DNA of 64,000 nucleotides, taken from Cellulophaga sp. HaHa_2_95. Lineage in GTDB: Bacteria; Bacteroidota; Bacteroidia; Flavobacteriales; Flavobacteriaceae. Both the position numbers and the translations under genes were made by a program. Location of the stretch: the NCBI RefSeq assembly GCF_019278565.1, contig NZ_CP058988.1:1488001-1552000 (forward strand). The letters run 5' to 3'. Shown piece by piece: positions 44,877 through 53,251 of the stretch (positions are counted from its first letter, which is position 1; each line of letters starts with the position of its first letter). The notes beneath the pieces are model-generated. The model searched no databases. It was not told where the DNA came from and worked only from the letters and a program-made list of their open reading frames with translations.

Positions 44877-46319
44877 ATGAGACTATTTTTAAGCGTGCTT
44901 TGTTTTATGTTGTTTTTGACAACTTTTGCTCAAAATTCACCAGATTGTAGAACGGCAATTCCCGTATGTGCAGATATACCTTACTTGGGTCTTGCAGACG
45001 GATTAGGGGATATAGAAGATTTTGATCCCGAAGTAATTTTGCAAACGGGATGTTTAGAAAAGGGTAGCGTAAGTTCTGCTAATATTGAAAATAACACTTC
45101 TTGGTTTGTTTTTAGAGCAGGTACGGGCGGTCAAGTTGGTTTTGATATTGAAGCACTTTCAGATACTGCGGAATGGGATTTTGCGGTATATGGTCCTGAT
45201 GTAGATTGTGAGGCTATCTCCAACGGCACAGCGCAACCAATACGCTGTAATTATGAAGTGAATACAACACGTTTTACGGGCCTAGGGATAAATCCTGAAA
45301 ATGGTGATGAAGGGAGACCTAATCAAACCCAGAGTTTAAATACCTACGATGAATACTTAAATGTTACGGCAGGGGAGATCTATTATATTTTAATCAATAA
45401 CTTTAATACAAATTTTGACGATGATGCGGAACCTTTTGAGCTTACGTTCACAGGAGGTTCTGTAAGTGAAGACCAAGATACGGCATTAGATTGTACTTTA
45501 AGGGATGAGTTTTTAGGATTGGACATTGCTGCTTGTGAAGGTGATGCGGATATCACATTAAGTGCCTTGCGTTCTCCTGCAGGGCCAGATATTGCTTCTA
45601 TAGTTTGGTCTGTAGATTATGATGATGATGGCGTAATTGATGACGCTAATTTGTTAAGCGGTCCTCCAGCAACTGCGGCGGAATTAGTGATTCCAGCCCA
45701 AGTTGCAAATTCAGGACGTTACTTTGTGACGATAACAACTGCTTCAGGTACACCTCCGACTATTGTTGATATAGGTGGAATTTTAATTACCGTTTTCGGC
45801 CCTCCAGTGTTAGAGGAGGTGATTATTTTAAATTCTAACCTGACGAATGCTCCTGATCAAAATAATATTGAAATAGTTGTAGAGGATCTAAGAGGTAATG
45901 GTTCTTATGAATATGCTATTAATGACGGGCCGTTTAGAGATGTTCCTATATTTTATGATGTTCCTCCGGGGATCAATACAGTTATCATTAATGATAAGAA
46001 TGGTTGTGGAATAACAGAACCAATAGAGTTTTTAGTGATAGGGTATCCAAAGTTTTTTACACCCAATGGAGATTTAATAAACGATACTTGGAATATTAAA
46101 GGAATTGATGATCCTAGCATCATAGACCCCGTGGTATTTATCTTTGATCGTTATGGTAAATTGTTAAAACAATTAGATGTGAATAGCGCTTGGGATGGTA
46201 CTTATGTTGGTAGAGCAATGCCAGCCTCTGATTATTGGTTCAGATTTGAATACGCAGGTACGGAAAATGGAGTAGTAGTTGCAAAGCTGTTGCAGAATCA
46301 CTTTACTTTGAAACGATAA
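44877..46319 (+). CDS. type IX secretion cargo protein with type B C-terminal sorting domain, paralogue of its neighbour
   Basis: A 480-residue protein with the same architecture as the gene before it: signal peptide (LTTFAQN), cysteine-containing N-terminal domain (SPDCRTAIPVC, TSWFVFRAG, WDFAVYGPDVDC), a middle beta domain and a type B sorting domain (FFTPNGDLINDTW, IFDRYGKLLKQL, WDGTYVGRAMPASDYWF, ending TLKR). It lacks about one middle repeat compared with its neighbour. The 112-base gap and the terminator after it suggest a shared transcript. It probably acts in surface adhesion; the ligand is unknown. Confidence 0.9.
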   Translation: MRLFLSVLCFMLFLTTFAQNSPDCRTAIPVCADIPYLGLADGLGDIEDFDPEVILQTGCLEKGSVSSANIENNTSWFVFRAGTGGQVGFDIEALSDTAEWDFAVYGPDVDCEAISNGTAQPIRCNYEVNTTRFTGLGINPENGDEGRPNQTQSLNTYDEYLNVTAGEIYYILINNFNTNFDDDAEPFELTFTGGSVSEDQDTALDCTLRDEFLGLDIAACEGDADITLSALRSPAGPDIASIVWSVDYDDDGVIDDANLLSGPPATAAELVIPAQVANSGRYFVTITTASGTPPTIVDIGGILITVFGPPVLEEVIILNSNLTNAPDQNNIEIVVEDLRGNGSYEYAINDGPFRDVPIFYDVPPGINTVIINDKNGCGITEPIEFLVIGYPKFFTPNGDLINDTWNIKGIDDPSIIDPVVFIFDRYGKLLKQLDVNSAWDGTYVGRAMPASDYWFRFEYAGTENGVVVAKLLQNHFTLKR

Positions 46320-46346
46320 AAGACCCGCTTTAGGGCGAGTCTTTTG
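46316..46346. terminator. bidirectional terminator between the cargo gene and the FadL-like gene
   Basis: AAAAGACCCGC and GGGCGAGTCTTTT form an imperfect stem around TTTA, with A and T runs at both ends, between convergent genes. Confidence 0.75.
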
Positions 46347-46368
46347 ATATGCTTTAATGATATTTTTC

Positions 46369-47877
46369 TTAGAAGTTCACCGTATAGGATAGTGTAACAT
46401 TGGTGTTTGTTCTATCGATATTTAAATTGGCAGTAGGATCAGTACTTAAAATAGTACGGCTTCTATCTTGTGAGAATGAGTTTACCGCTAAATCTAATCT
46501 GCTAGGACCAAAATTGTATCCAAGACCACCCGAAATTCCGTTTAAATCTCCTATCAAATCATTTTCGTAAGGACTTTGCTCGTAACGGTATCCTGCTCTT
46601 AGGCTTACTTGTTTAATTCTATATTCACCACCTAATCTAATAGAGGAAACAGCTCTCAATTGTTCTGATATAAATTCGTTTTCAGTTAAAAAATTTGGGT
46701 CAGAATCAGGTCTCAATTCTGCCTTAGACATATCTTGGTAACCGTAATCTAAACTTAATAAGCCATCTTTTCCAAAAACCAAGGCTAAACTACCTGTTAC
46801 TTTTCCTGGAGTTTTAATGGTGTATTTATCGTAGGTATTAATTACATTGAAATTAATAAAGCCTATATCTTGATCCGCTATATCGGAATTAATGCGTTGA
46901 GAAAACTCATCTGAAATACGATACCATGTAGGAGATTGGTAGCTACCACCTACTCTTACATTGTTGTTTACCTTTGCAATTGCTCCTAAGCTAAACGAAA
47001 AAGCATTTCCGCGGCTGCGTAATAGATTGTCAAATGTGGTGAATTGCACATCAGAATCCGCGTTATAGCCGTTTTCTGTAAGTTCCGTAAGTTGATCCAA
47101 AAATATACTGTGCACGTTGATAGACGCTCCTATGTATAAATTATCTTGATACTGAGTGGCCATGTTAAACGTGTATTTGTCATTGTACCCTGTACTTATT
47201 TGACGATAATTTTGAGTAACCGAATTGTATTCACTTGTAGAAATATAGTCTGTATTGTTGTCATTGTCTGGATCTACAGCATCTATGGCGCCACCAAAAA
47301 TTCCTAAAAAGGCTTGTTGGTCTCTAAAGCCTAGACTAGAACCAATGTCTAGATAAGCAGATTCTATAAATTCTCCATCTTGTAATTTTAAAGGGCCAAG
47401 TGGTAAGCCTTGTGCGAAACTCAAGAAGTAGTTGTCAATACCTTGTGTGGTATTGTAATTTGCATTGATGTAATTGTCAAAGCTCTGTACTTTGTCAAAA
47501 TTTAAGCCAATGCTAAATTTTTTCCAATTTGCATCAGGGTTACTGTTGTTAAATACAAATACGCCCCCAATTTGATTAATATCAAAATTATTCTCTGTAG
47601 AATTGAAGGAGCTATTTCCGTTGTAAAACGAGTTGTTTTTTACGTGAAAATTAGTTCCAGAAAGGGTAAACTGACTATTGTTAAAAACTGCCGATCCTGC
47701 AGGGTTAATGTTTAAAGAAGATAAATCTCCTCCTAGAGCCCCAAATGCACCACTCATCGCTTGAAATCTTGCGGTACCTTGTAAGTTATCTGTACTGTAT
47801 CTTAAAACGTCATCAATATTTTGTGCATTCATAGCTGCGCACGCCGCTATCATGACCAAAGTAATATACTTTTTCAT
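46369..47877 (-). CDS. FadL/OmpP1-like outer-membrane transport protein
   Basis: A 502-residue outer-membrane barrel with a signal peptide ending CAAMNAQ. The N-terminal hatch-like region contains GTARFQAMSGAFGALGGDLSSL and NPAGSAVF, the typical start of the OmpP1/FadL/TodX family in Bacteroidetes, and the C-terminus NVTLSYTVNF ends in Phe. FadL proteins pass hydrophobic molecules across the outer membrane; the substrate here is unknown. It begins 30 bases after the Ser/Arg-rich lipoprotein gene and is probably co-transcribed with it. PorV, a type IX component of the same superfamily, was considered, but its hallmark motifs are not seen. Confidence 0.87.
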   Translation of the reverse strand: MKKYITLVMIAACAAMNAQNIDDVLRYSTDNLQGTARFQAMSGAFGALGGDLSSLNINPAGSAVFNNSQFTLSGTNFHVKNNSFYNGNSSFNSTENNFDINQIGGVFVFNNSNPDANWKKFSIGLNFDKVQSFDNYINANYNTTQGIDNYFLSFAQGLPLGPLKLQDGEFIESAYLDIGSSLGFRDQQAFLGIFGGAIDAVDPDNDNNTDYISTSEYNSVTQNYRQISTGYNDKYTFNMATQYQDNLYIGASINVHSIFLDQLTELTENGYNADSDVQFTTFDNLLRSRGNAFSFSLGAIAKVNNNVRVGGSYQSPTWYRISDEFSQRINSDIADQDIGFINFNVINTYDKYTIKTPGKVTGSLALVFGKDGLLSLDYGYQDMSKAELRPDSDPNFLTENEFISEQLRAVSSIRLGGEYRIKQVSLRAGYRYEQSPYENDLIGDLNGISGGLGYNFGPSRLDLAVNSFSQDRSRTILSTDPTANLNIDRTNTNVTLSYTVNF

Positions 47878-47907
47878 ATCAATCTTAATTAAAATTTAAA
47901 ACTTAGC

Positions 47908-49125
47908 TTAATTTCCTCTACCACTACTTCTGCTGCTGCTAGATGATGATCTAGAAGAGCTACCGCTGCTTCTTGAAGAAGAGGAGCTGCTACTTCTAGA
48001 AGAACTGCCTGAGGATCTATAACTTCCGCCACTACTAGATCTACTGCTAGAGCTTCTAGTGGTTGTTGGAGCGCTGCTTCTAGAGCTAGAACTTCTTGTT
48101 GTTGGACTACTGCTTCTTGAGTTGCTGCTAGAAGACCTGCTTGTTGAAGGTGTGTATGTTCTAGAAGAAGATCTGCTGTAGGTGCTTCTACTAGTGCTAG
48201 GGGAGCTTGAGCTTCCTCGGTAAGTAGAATTTGATCTAGAACTTCTATTTGTGCTTGGTGATACTCTTGTGCTTCTAGAGGTTCTATAACTAGAGTTTCT
48301 ATTAGTGCTTGATCCGGTTCTGTAAGAAGAACTTCTTGAAGTTGCTGCGCTGCTTCTACTTCTGCTAGTCGAATAATTTGATCTAGAGCTAGATAAAGCA
48401 GATCTGCTTCTTAAAGCTGAGTTGCTATATAAACTAGACCTATAGTTGCCTCTTCTGCCATACGATCGTGCATAGCTTCTGTTGCCGTAATTATTGTAGC
48501 GATTATGATAGTTATTGTAATATGGAGCATAAAATCCTCCACCATAGAAACCTCCGCCATAAAATCCATTATAACCGTAGCCACCGCCCCAGCCCCAATT
48601 ATTCCAGCGATTGTAACCCCAAGGTCTATTCCAGTAGCCGCCATTGTTGTAATAACCATTCCATCCCCAATTATTCCAGCCATAACCATAACCATAACCA
48701 TAGCCGCCGCCCCAGCCCCAGTTGTTATTATTGTAATAATTTATTGATACACTTGTTGGGTTTTCTCCCCAACCACCATATCCGTCATAGCTGTTATAAT
48801 CATCATTATAATAAGTATCGTCATAAACCATGTCGGTACTGTCTTGTGCTTGGCTATAGTAACCGTCTATATCCGTAAAAATCTCATCATCTAAGATTTC
48901 CTGATATTCATCCGCCTTTTGTCCAAAATAATTGGCGTACGGATTATTGGTCTGCTGAACAGGAGCAGAAAGTCTTTCTGTATATTGTACTGTTTCGTTA
49001 GCATAAATACCATCATTATCATAGTATGAAGATTGTTGGTATGAGCCACAAGACACTATAAATAATGCTAATATAGGCATTAATATAGCTGCTCTAATTT
49101 TTAGGAGGGGTGCTGGATGTATCAT
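47908..49125 (-). CDS. low-complexity lipoprotein with Gly/Tyr/Trp/Asn and Ser/Arg-rich regions
   Basis: A 405-residue lipoprotein: signal with lipobox ending IVSC (Cys26), an acidic region (about 27-120), a region made almost only of Gly, Tyr, Asn and Trp (about 125-210), and a tail of about 180 residues dominated by Ser and Arg with some Thr and Pro. No folded domain is visible. It should be displayed on the outer membrane and be largely disordered, with a strongly basic tail and an aromatic, sticky middle. Similar proteins in flavobacteria are sometimes misnamed vitellogenin-like. It precedes the FadL-like gene in one operon. The function is unknown. Confidence 0.82.
   Translation of the reverse strand: MIHPAPLLKIRAAILMPILALFIVSCGSYQQSSYYDNDGIYANETVQYTERLSAPVQQTNNPYANYFGQKADEYQEILDDEIFTDIDGYYSQAQDSTDMVYDDTYYNDDYNSYDGYGGWGENPTSVSINYYNNNNWGWGGGYGYGYGYGWNNWGWNGYYNNGGYWNRPWGYNRWNNWGWGGGYGYNGFYGGGFYGGGFYAPYYNNYHNRYNNYGNRSYARSYGRRGNYRSSLYSNSALRSRSALSSSRSNYSTSRSRSSAATSRSSSYRTGSSTNRNSSYRTSRSTRVSPSTNRSSRSNSTYRGSSSSPSTSRSTYSRSSSRTYTPSTSRSSSSNSRSSSPTTRSSSSRSSAPTTTRSSSSRSSSGGSYRSSGSSSRSSSSSSSRSSGSSSRSSSSSSRSSGRGN
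48681..48703. repeat. hexanucleotide tandem repeat inside the low-complexity lipoprotein gene
   Basis: Nearly four copies of CATAAC encode a (Tyr-Gly) run on the minus strand. In-frame copy-number change would alter the length of the aromatic region without breaking the gene. Confidence 0.6.
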
Positions 49126-49154
49126 CTATTAGAAATTTAATTGTTGAACACTGT

Positions 49155-49184
49155 AAAAATAGTTAGTTTTACCGAACTATTTTT
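49155..49184. other. dyad between the lipoprotein and proS genes
   Basis: A 10-bp perfect inverted repeat, AAAAATAGTT / AACTATTTTT, with a 10-base spacer lies in the 96-bp space between divergent genes. It could be an operator or simply overlap the two promoters. Confidence 0.35.
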
Positions 49185-49221
49185 TAAATAAAGGTACAAG
49201 ATTTGTGCCAAACTAAGTGCT

Positions 49222-50697
49222 ATGAGTAAAAACTTAACGAAAAGAAGCGAGGATTATTCTAAATGGTATAATGAACTTGTTGTAAAAGCCGATTTAGCTG
49301 AAAATTCGGGAGTTAGAGGTTGTATGGTGATTAAACCTTATGGATATGCCATATGGGAGAAAATGCAAGCAGCTTTAGATACCATGTTTAAAGAAACAGG
49401 TCATGAGAATGCCTATTTTCCTTTATTTATACCTAAATCATATTTAAGTAAAGAGGCAAGTCATGTAGAGGGTTTTGCAAAAGAATGTGCTGTAGTTACG
49501 CATTACCGACTTAAAATGGCGGAAGATGGAAGCGGAATTATCGTAGATCCTGATGCTAAGTTGGAGGAAGAGCTTATTGTAAGACCTACTTCCGAAACTA
49601 TTATTTGGGATACCTACAGAAAATGGATTCAATCTTATAGAGATTTGCCGATACTAATAAATCAATGGGCTAATGTAGTGCGTTGGGAAATGCGCACACG
49701 TTTGTTTTTACGTACAGCAGAATTTTTATGGCAAGAAGGGCATACTGCCCATGCCACAAAAAATGAAGCTGTAGCAGAAGCGGAGCAAATGATGAATATC
49801 TATGCCGAATTTGCAGAGAATCATATGGCTGTTCCTGTAATAAAAGGTTTAAAGACAGAAACAGAGCGTTTTGCAGGTGCTATAGAAACGTATTGTATTG
49901 AAGCGTTGATGCAAGATGGGAAAGCCTTACAAGCAGGTACCTCTCACTTCTTAGGTCAGAATTTTGCAAAGGCATTTGATGTGAAGTTTACGTCTAAAGA
50001 AGGAAAACAAGAATTAGTTTGGGCTACTTCATGGGGAGTTTCTACTAGATTAATGGGGGCGTTAGTGATGACGCATAGTGATGATAAAGGTTTGGTGCTT
50101 CCTCCAAAATTAGCACCAATACAGGTTGTTATTGTTCCTATTTATAAGGGTGATGACCAGTTAGATGCTATTTCTGAGCGCATTGCGCCACTTGTAAAAG
50201 AATTACGTGCAAAAGGTGTATCTGTTAAATATGACAATAGAGACACGTATAAACCAGGATTTAAGTTTGCGGAGTATGAGCTTAAGGGTGTGCCTATTCG
50301 TTTGGCTATTGGACAGCGCGACATGGATAATGGAACTTTTGAAGTTGCCCGAAGAGATACATTAGAAAAAGAAACAGTTCAAGCAGATGAAATTGTAGCT
50401 AAAATTGAATTCTTACTAGAAGATATTCAGAAGAATATTTTCAAAAAAGCATTAGATTATAGAGAGAATCACATCACAGAAGTAGAAAATTACGATGAAT
50501 TTAAAGAAATTTTAGAAAATAAAGGAGGTTTTATTTCTGCGCATTGGGATGGTACTCCTGAAACGGAAGAGCGAATTAAAAATGAGACAAAGGCAACAAT
50601 ACGTTGTATTCCGATAGATGTAAAGCCGGAAAATGGAGTTTGTATTCTTACTGGAAAACCTTCAAAAAACCGAGTGCTTTTTGCAAAAGCGTATTAA
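49222..50697 (+). CDS. proS: prolyl-tRNA synthetase, archaeal/eukaryotic-like (ProS type 3)
   Basis: This 491-residue class II synthetase charges tRNA-Pro. Class II motifs: the motif 1 region [12 protein letters not shown], motif 2 [24 protein letters not shown] in part ([19 protein letters not shown]), and motif 3 [19 protein letters not shown] in part. The RPTSE signature (192-196 region) is present. It lacks the editing insert of the E. coli-type enzyme and has the C-terminal extension ending in Tyr (KAY), as in the ProS type 3 group found in Bacteroidetes. It is a single-gene unit. Confidence 0.96.
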   Translation: MSKNLTKRSEDYSKWYNELVVKADLAENSGVRGCMVIKPYGYAIWEKMQAALDTMFKETGHENAYFPLFIPKSYLSKEASHVEGFAKECAVVTHYRLKMAEDGSGIIVDPDAKLEEELIVRPTSETIIWDTYRKWIQSYRDLPILINQWANVVRWEMRTRLFLRTAEFLWQEGHTAHATKNEAVAEAEQMMNIYAEFAENHMAVPVIKGLKTETERFAGAIETYCIEALMQDGKALQAGTSHFLGQNFAKAFDVKFTSKEGKQELVWATSWGVSTRLMGALVMTHSDDKGLVLPPKLAPIQVVIVPIYKGDDQLDAISERIAPLVKELRAKGVSVKYDNRDTYKPGFKFAEYELKGVPIRLAIGQRDMDNGTFEVARRDTLEKETVQADEIVAKIEFLLEDIQKNIFKKALDYRENHITEVENYDEFKEILENKGGFISAHWDGTPETEERIKNETKATIRCIPIDVKPENGVCILTGKPSKNRVLFAKAY

Positions 50698-50721
50698 TTT
50701 TTCAAAAAAATATAATTAGCT

Positions 50722-50752
50722 ATTGCAATAGTAAAAAATAGTTGTATTTTTG
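50722..50752 (+). promoter_or_regulatory. promoter of the tRNA-Glu genes
   Basis: ATTG at 50722-50725 (near -33 TTTG), a 19-base spacer and TATTTTTG at 50745-50752 (-7 TAnnTTTG), 23 bases before the first tRNA. The second tRNA and possibly rpsT lie downstream in the same direction. Confidence 0.6.
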
Positions 50753-50775
50753 CATCCGCAATTACGCAATGTGTT

Positions 50776-50847
50776 GGTCCGTTCGTCTAGGGGTTAGGAC
50801 GCCAGGTTTTCATCCTGGTAACAGGGGTTCGATTCCCCTACGGACTA
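50776..50847 (+). tRNA. tRNA-Glu (anticodon UUC), first copy
   Basis: A 72-base cloverleaf: acceptor GGTCCGT / ACGGACT (with a G-U first pair), D-arm TCGTCTAGGGGTTAGGAC, anticodon stem CCAGG / CCTGG with anticodon TTC at 50809-50811, and T-arm AGGGG-TTCGATT-CCCCT. The discriminator base is A, and CCA is not encoded. It is identical to the copy 128 bases downstream. Confidence 0.95.
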
Positions 50848-50903
50848 CAAAATGCTTTTAAATAGATTGCTCTATTTTTTGGCGTTAAGTTCAAATATAT
50901 TAT

Positions 50904-50975
50904 GGTCCGTTCGTCTAGGGGTTAGGACGCCAGGTTTTCATCCTGGTAACAGGGGTTCGATTCCCCTACGGACTA
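50904..50975 (+). tRNA. tRNA-Glu (anticodon UUC), second copy
   Basis: Base-for-base identical to the first copy over all 72 positions; anticodon TTC at 50937-50939. The 56-base spacer between the copies shows no promoter element of its own, so a joint precursor transcript is likely. rpsT starts 50 bases further on. Confidence 0.95.
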
Positions 50976-51025
50976 CTTAAAAAAATTAAGGATTGAAAAT
51001 CCTAAATAAATAAATTAGAAAAGAA

Positions 51026-51277
51026 ATGGCAAATCACAAGTCAGCGTTAAAGAGAATTAGAAGAAACGAAGCAGCGCGTATACGTAATAAATATCAGCAC
51101 AAAACAATGCGTAATGTATTGAAGAAGATTCGTTCTGAAGAAGATAAGAAAGCTGCTGAAACTTTATTTCCTACTGTAGTTAGTATGATTGACAGATTAG
51201 CTAAGCGTAATATTATACACGCTAACAAAGCTTCTAATCTTAAAAGTAAATTATCTAAGCAAATTGCAGCTCTATAA
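51026..51277 (+). CDS. rpsT: 30S ribosomal protein S20
   Basis: An 83-residue, highly basic ribosomal protein with the typical start MANHKSALKRIRRNEAARIRN, an internal NVLKKIRS segment and the conserved C-terminal block AKRNIIHANKASNLKSKL. It binds 16S rRNA early in 30S assembly. It follows the two tRNA-Glu genes with no visible terminator between, so part of its transcription may come from the tRNA promoter. Confidence 0.97.
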   Translation: MANHKSALKRIRRNEAARIRNKYQHKTMRNVLKKIRSEEDKKAAETLFPTVVSMIDRLAKRNIIHANKASNLKSKLSKQIAAL

Positions 51278-51307
51278 GTTTTTGTAGAAATTTGCTATAC
51301 ATTATAT

Positions 51308-51342
51308 AAAGCGCTTCATCATTTGATGAGGCGCTTTTGTTT
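51308..51342. terminator. terminator of rpsT, shared with the broken DUF2306 gene
   Basis: AAAGCGC-TTCATCA and TGATGAG-GCGCTTTT pair with one G-T wobble around TT, followed by a T-rich stretch and preceded by A residues, so it can work in both directions. Confidence 0.8.
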
Positions 51343-51351
51343 TTCAATAGT

Positions 51352-51741
51352 TTACCCAAAGAATACTTGGTGTAAATATCTTCCAGGTGCTAGAGTAAAG
51401 CCTCCCGCAATAATCAGCGCACCAAAATATAAGGCTATCATTTTTCTTTTGTGTCCTTTAATATCACCTTTTTTAACCGCAACTATAGCTGTCGGAACAC
51501 TGTAAAGTGTTAAGAGTCTAAATAAATGTATTCAGCTAAAATGGTTTAAAAATTGACTGCCTACATGAGCAGGAATAAATAGGCTTACCAGGGCGGTGAA
51601 AAACATTAAAGACATGTAAATTTTTCCGATCAATTTATGTTGTTTTGAGCCTTTTCGAGCAAGCAAAAGATAGGCCCCAACAAAGAGGCATGGTGTTACT
51701 GTTATTAAATGCGTAAACATTAAAATTTTGTAGCTATTCAT
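51352..51741 (-). pseudogene. DUF2306-type membrane protein gene interrupted by one in-frame TGA
   Basis: From ATG at 51741 the frame encodes 69 residues (MNSYKILMFTHLITVTPC at the start; QHKLIGKIYMSLMFFTALVS) and meets TGA at 51532-51534. The same frame continues open for 59 more codons to TAA at 51352-51354, reading IHLFRLLTLYSVPTAI, GDIKGHKRKMIALYFGALII and FTLAPGRYLHQVFFG, which is the expected second half of a DUF2306 protein with its conserved HKxKM and PGR motifs. At the stop the family usually has Trp before IHLF, so TGG to TGA is the simplest explanation. Four membrane helices are predicted for the restored 129-residue product. Confidence 0.8.
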
Positions 51742-51834
51742 TCTATTATTTTTGACTAAAAATATGCGATTTTAAGGCGTATCTGTAATTTTTGCAACCA
51801 CGAGTGTCAATTAGTGGGATTGAATTGATTAGCG

Positions 51835-52506
51835 TTACTTCAATTTAGGTTTCATCACGATAAAGCCTATAATAAAACAACAGTACATTGTAAATGATGC
51901 TGCTTTGTGGAAAGGAGCAATTTGATAATATAAGGCAACGTTTTCTCTAGTAATATAACTATATATAATATTAATTGGAAAGTAGACCAATTCGTAGATG
52001 ATTAGCCCCAGGCTTATCCAGAAAAGCAGTCTTTTGAAAAGTAGTGGATTTTTTTTGTTTTCTAAAATGAAATTTATGGATATAAAAATCAGCAAAAGTG
52101 AAGCATAGGTGTAAGAGAATAACTGTCTTTCTGTTATGATGCTTTTGAAATAGGCATTTATAAACGCTATGATTAAATAAGCTATTCCTCCATAAGCTAT
52201 AATATTTTTTATTTTTTTACTGGAGGTGTAATGCCAAAAGATGTAATAAAAGTAGCTGAAAAATATAAGTGAATAGGCGTAATATATGATGTAGTTGTAG
52301 TCCGAATATAATCCGGTGATAAACGGATTTAAATTTGGGTCTATTCTGATAATCAAACCTAGTAATTCTGTTAGTAAAATATAGGTTAACATAACGGGGA
52401 GATACCGCAATTTACTTTCAAAATACTTTTTGTAGTTGACAATAGATGCTGCTATTGTAAGTATATAAAGTATTAAATAGTGATCTGAGAATATTTCTTT
52501 AAACAA
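51835..52506 (-). CDS. multi-pass membrane protein of unknown function, paralogue of the next upstream gene
   Basis: A 223-residue protein with about seven predicted membrane helices and a short basic tail (KPKLK). It shares with its neighbour the block Y-x-KYF-x-LxYLP, NPFITGLYSD, AYSLIFFSYF and LLFWISLGLIIY, clear evidence of tandem duplication. No enzymatic motif is visible. The layout resembles the membrane sensor part of some flavobacterial signalling proteins, but no kinase or regulator is attached. It is the third and last gene of a minus-strand operon (lipoprotein, paralogue, this gene); the gap to the previous gene is 46 bases. Confidence 0.8.
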   Translation of the reverse strand: MFKEIFSDHYLILYILTIAASIVNYKKYFESKLRYLPVMLTYILLTELLGLIIRIDPNLNPFITGLYSDYNYIIYYAYSLIFFSYFYYIFWHYTSSKKIKNIIAYGGIAYLIIAFINAYFKSIITERQLFSYTYASLLLIFISINFILENKKNPLLFKRLLFWISLGLIIYELVYFPINIIYSYITRENVALYYQIAPFHKAASFTMYCCFIIGFIVMKPKLK

Positions 52507-52552
52507 ATTACGGGGGCTTAATGTGTTTAATATAGTGAATTTAATGATTGCA

Positions 52553-53239
52553 TTATACTTTTAATTTTCCTTTCATTTGAATGAAGCCATAGATGAAAAA
52601 TATGTACATTATATCAACAAGAATAATGTGAAGGCGTCTAACGTTATGATAAATTTCAATATTTTGAAAACTTGTGTTTGAATAGTAAATAATAATTGGG
52701 ATAAACCCTAAGTAAAATATTAGTAATCCGATGCTTAACCAAAAAACCAAGCTATGTTTAGAAAATTTAGTTCTTAGAATTTTATTGTCTAATCTAAAAT
52801 AGATTGAGATAATATATATTAATATTATACTTCCTGTTATATACATCAATATTAAAGAATCTAATACTGGATTTTGAAAAAATATATTAATTATACATAT
52901 GAGCACATAAATAAATGAAATAAATTTTATTTTTCTTCTTTTTGATTTTATAAAACTCCAATAAACAAAGAAAAAGTAACCGAAGAAAATAAAATTATAT
53001 GCGTTATATAGTGCTTGGCTATGATCTGAATAAAACCCCGATATTATAGGATTAAAATCAGGGTTGTATTTTATAAATGTACCTAACGATTCATTGAGCA
53101 AAGTGTACATAAAAAGTATAGGTAAATATTTCAATGATGTATCGAAATATTTATTATAATTATATAAAGAGACAAAAGTAGTTAGGCAATATAAGGGTAA
53201 AAAAGAATTTTCTAATATTTTGTCAAGAATATCAATCAT
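52553..53239 (-). CDS. multi-pass membrane protein of unknown function (paralogue pair)
   Basis: A 228-residue protein with about seven membrane helices. The conserved block around residues 25-95 (YNKYFDTSLKYLPIL, NPIISGFYSD, AYNFIFFGYF) and the C-terminal FWLSIGLLIFYLGFIP and QMKGKLKV match the neighbouring gene. The codon use is even more AT-rich than its surroundings. It begins 12 bases after the stop of the lipoprotein gene, so the three genes are co-transcribed. The family is not recognised. Confidence 0.8.
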   Translation of the reverse strand: MIDILDKILENSFLPLYCLTTFVSLYNYNKYFDTSLKYLPILFMYTLLNESLGTFIKYNPDFNPIISGFYSDHSQALYNAYNFIFFGYFFFVYWSFIKSKRRKIKFISFIYVLICIINIFFQNPVLDSLILMYITGSIILIYIISIYFRLDNKILRTKFSKHSLVFWLSIGLLIFYLGFIPIIIYYSNTSFQNIEIYHNVRRLHIILVDIMYIFFIYGFIQMKGKLKV

Positions 53240-53251
53240 AATTGACTGATG

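Noticed and set aside
47930-48420. CRISPR-like pattern of short similar units
   Set aside because: The repeats are degenerate Ser and Arg codons within one reading frame, with no constant repeat length or unique spacers.
48468-48878. plus-strand open frames of 80-136 residues rich in His, Ser and Ile
   Set aside because: They mirror the low-complexity Gly/Tyr/Asn codons of the lipoprotein gene on the other strand and have no start context.
51532-51534. selenocysteine or other recoding at the in-frame TGA of the DUF2306 gene
   Set aside because: The family has Trp rather than Cys at this place, and no stem-loop typical of a SECIS element is evident just after the codon; a point mutation is simpler.
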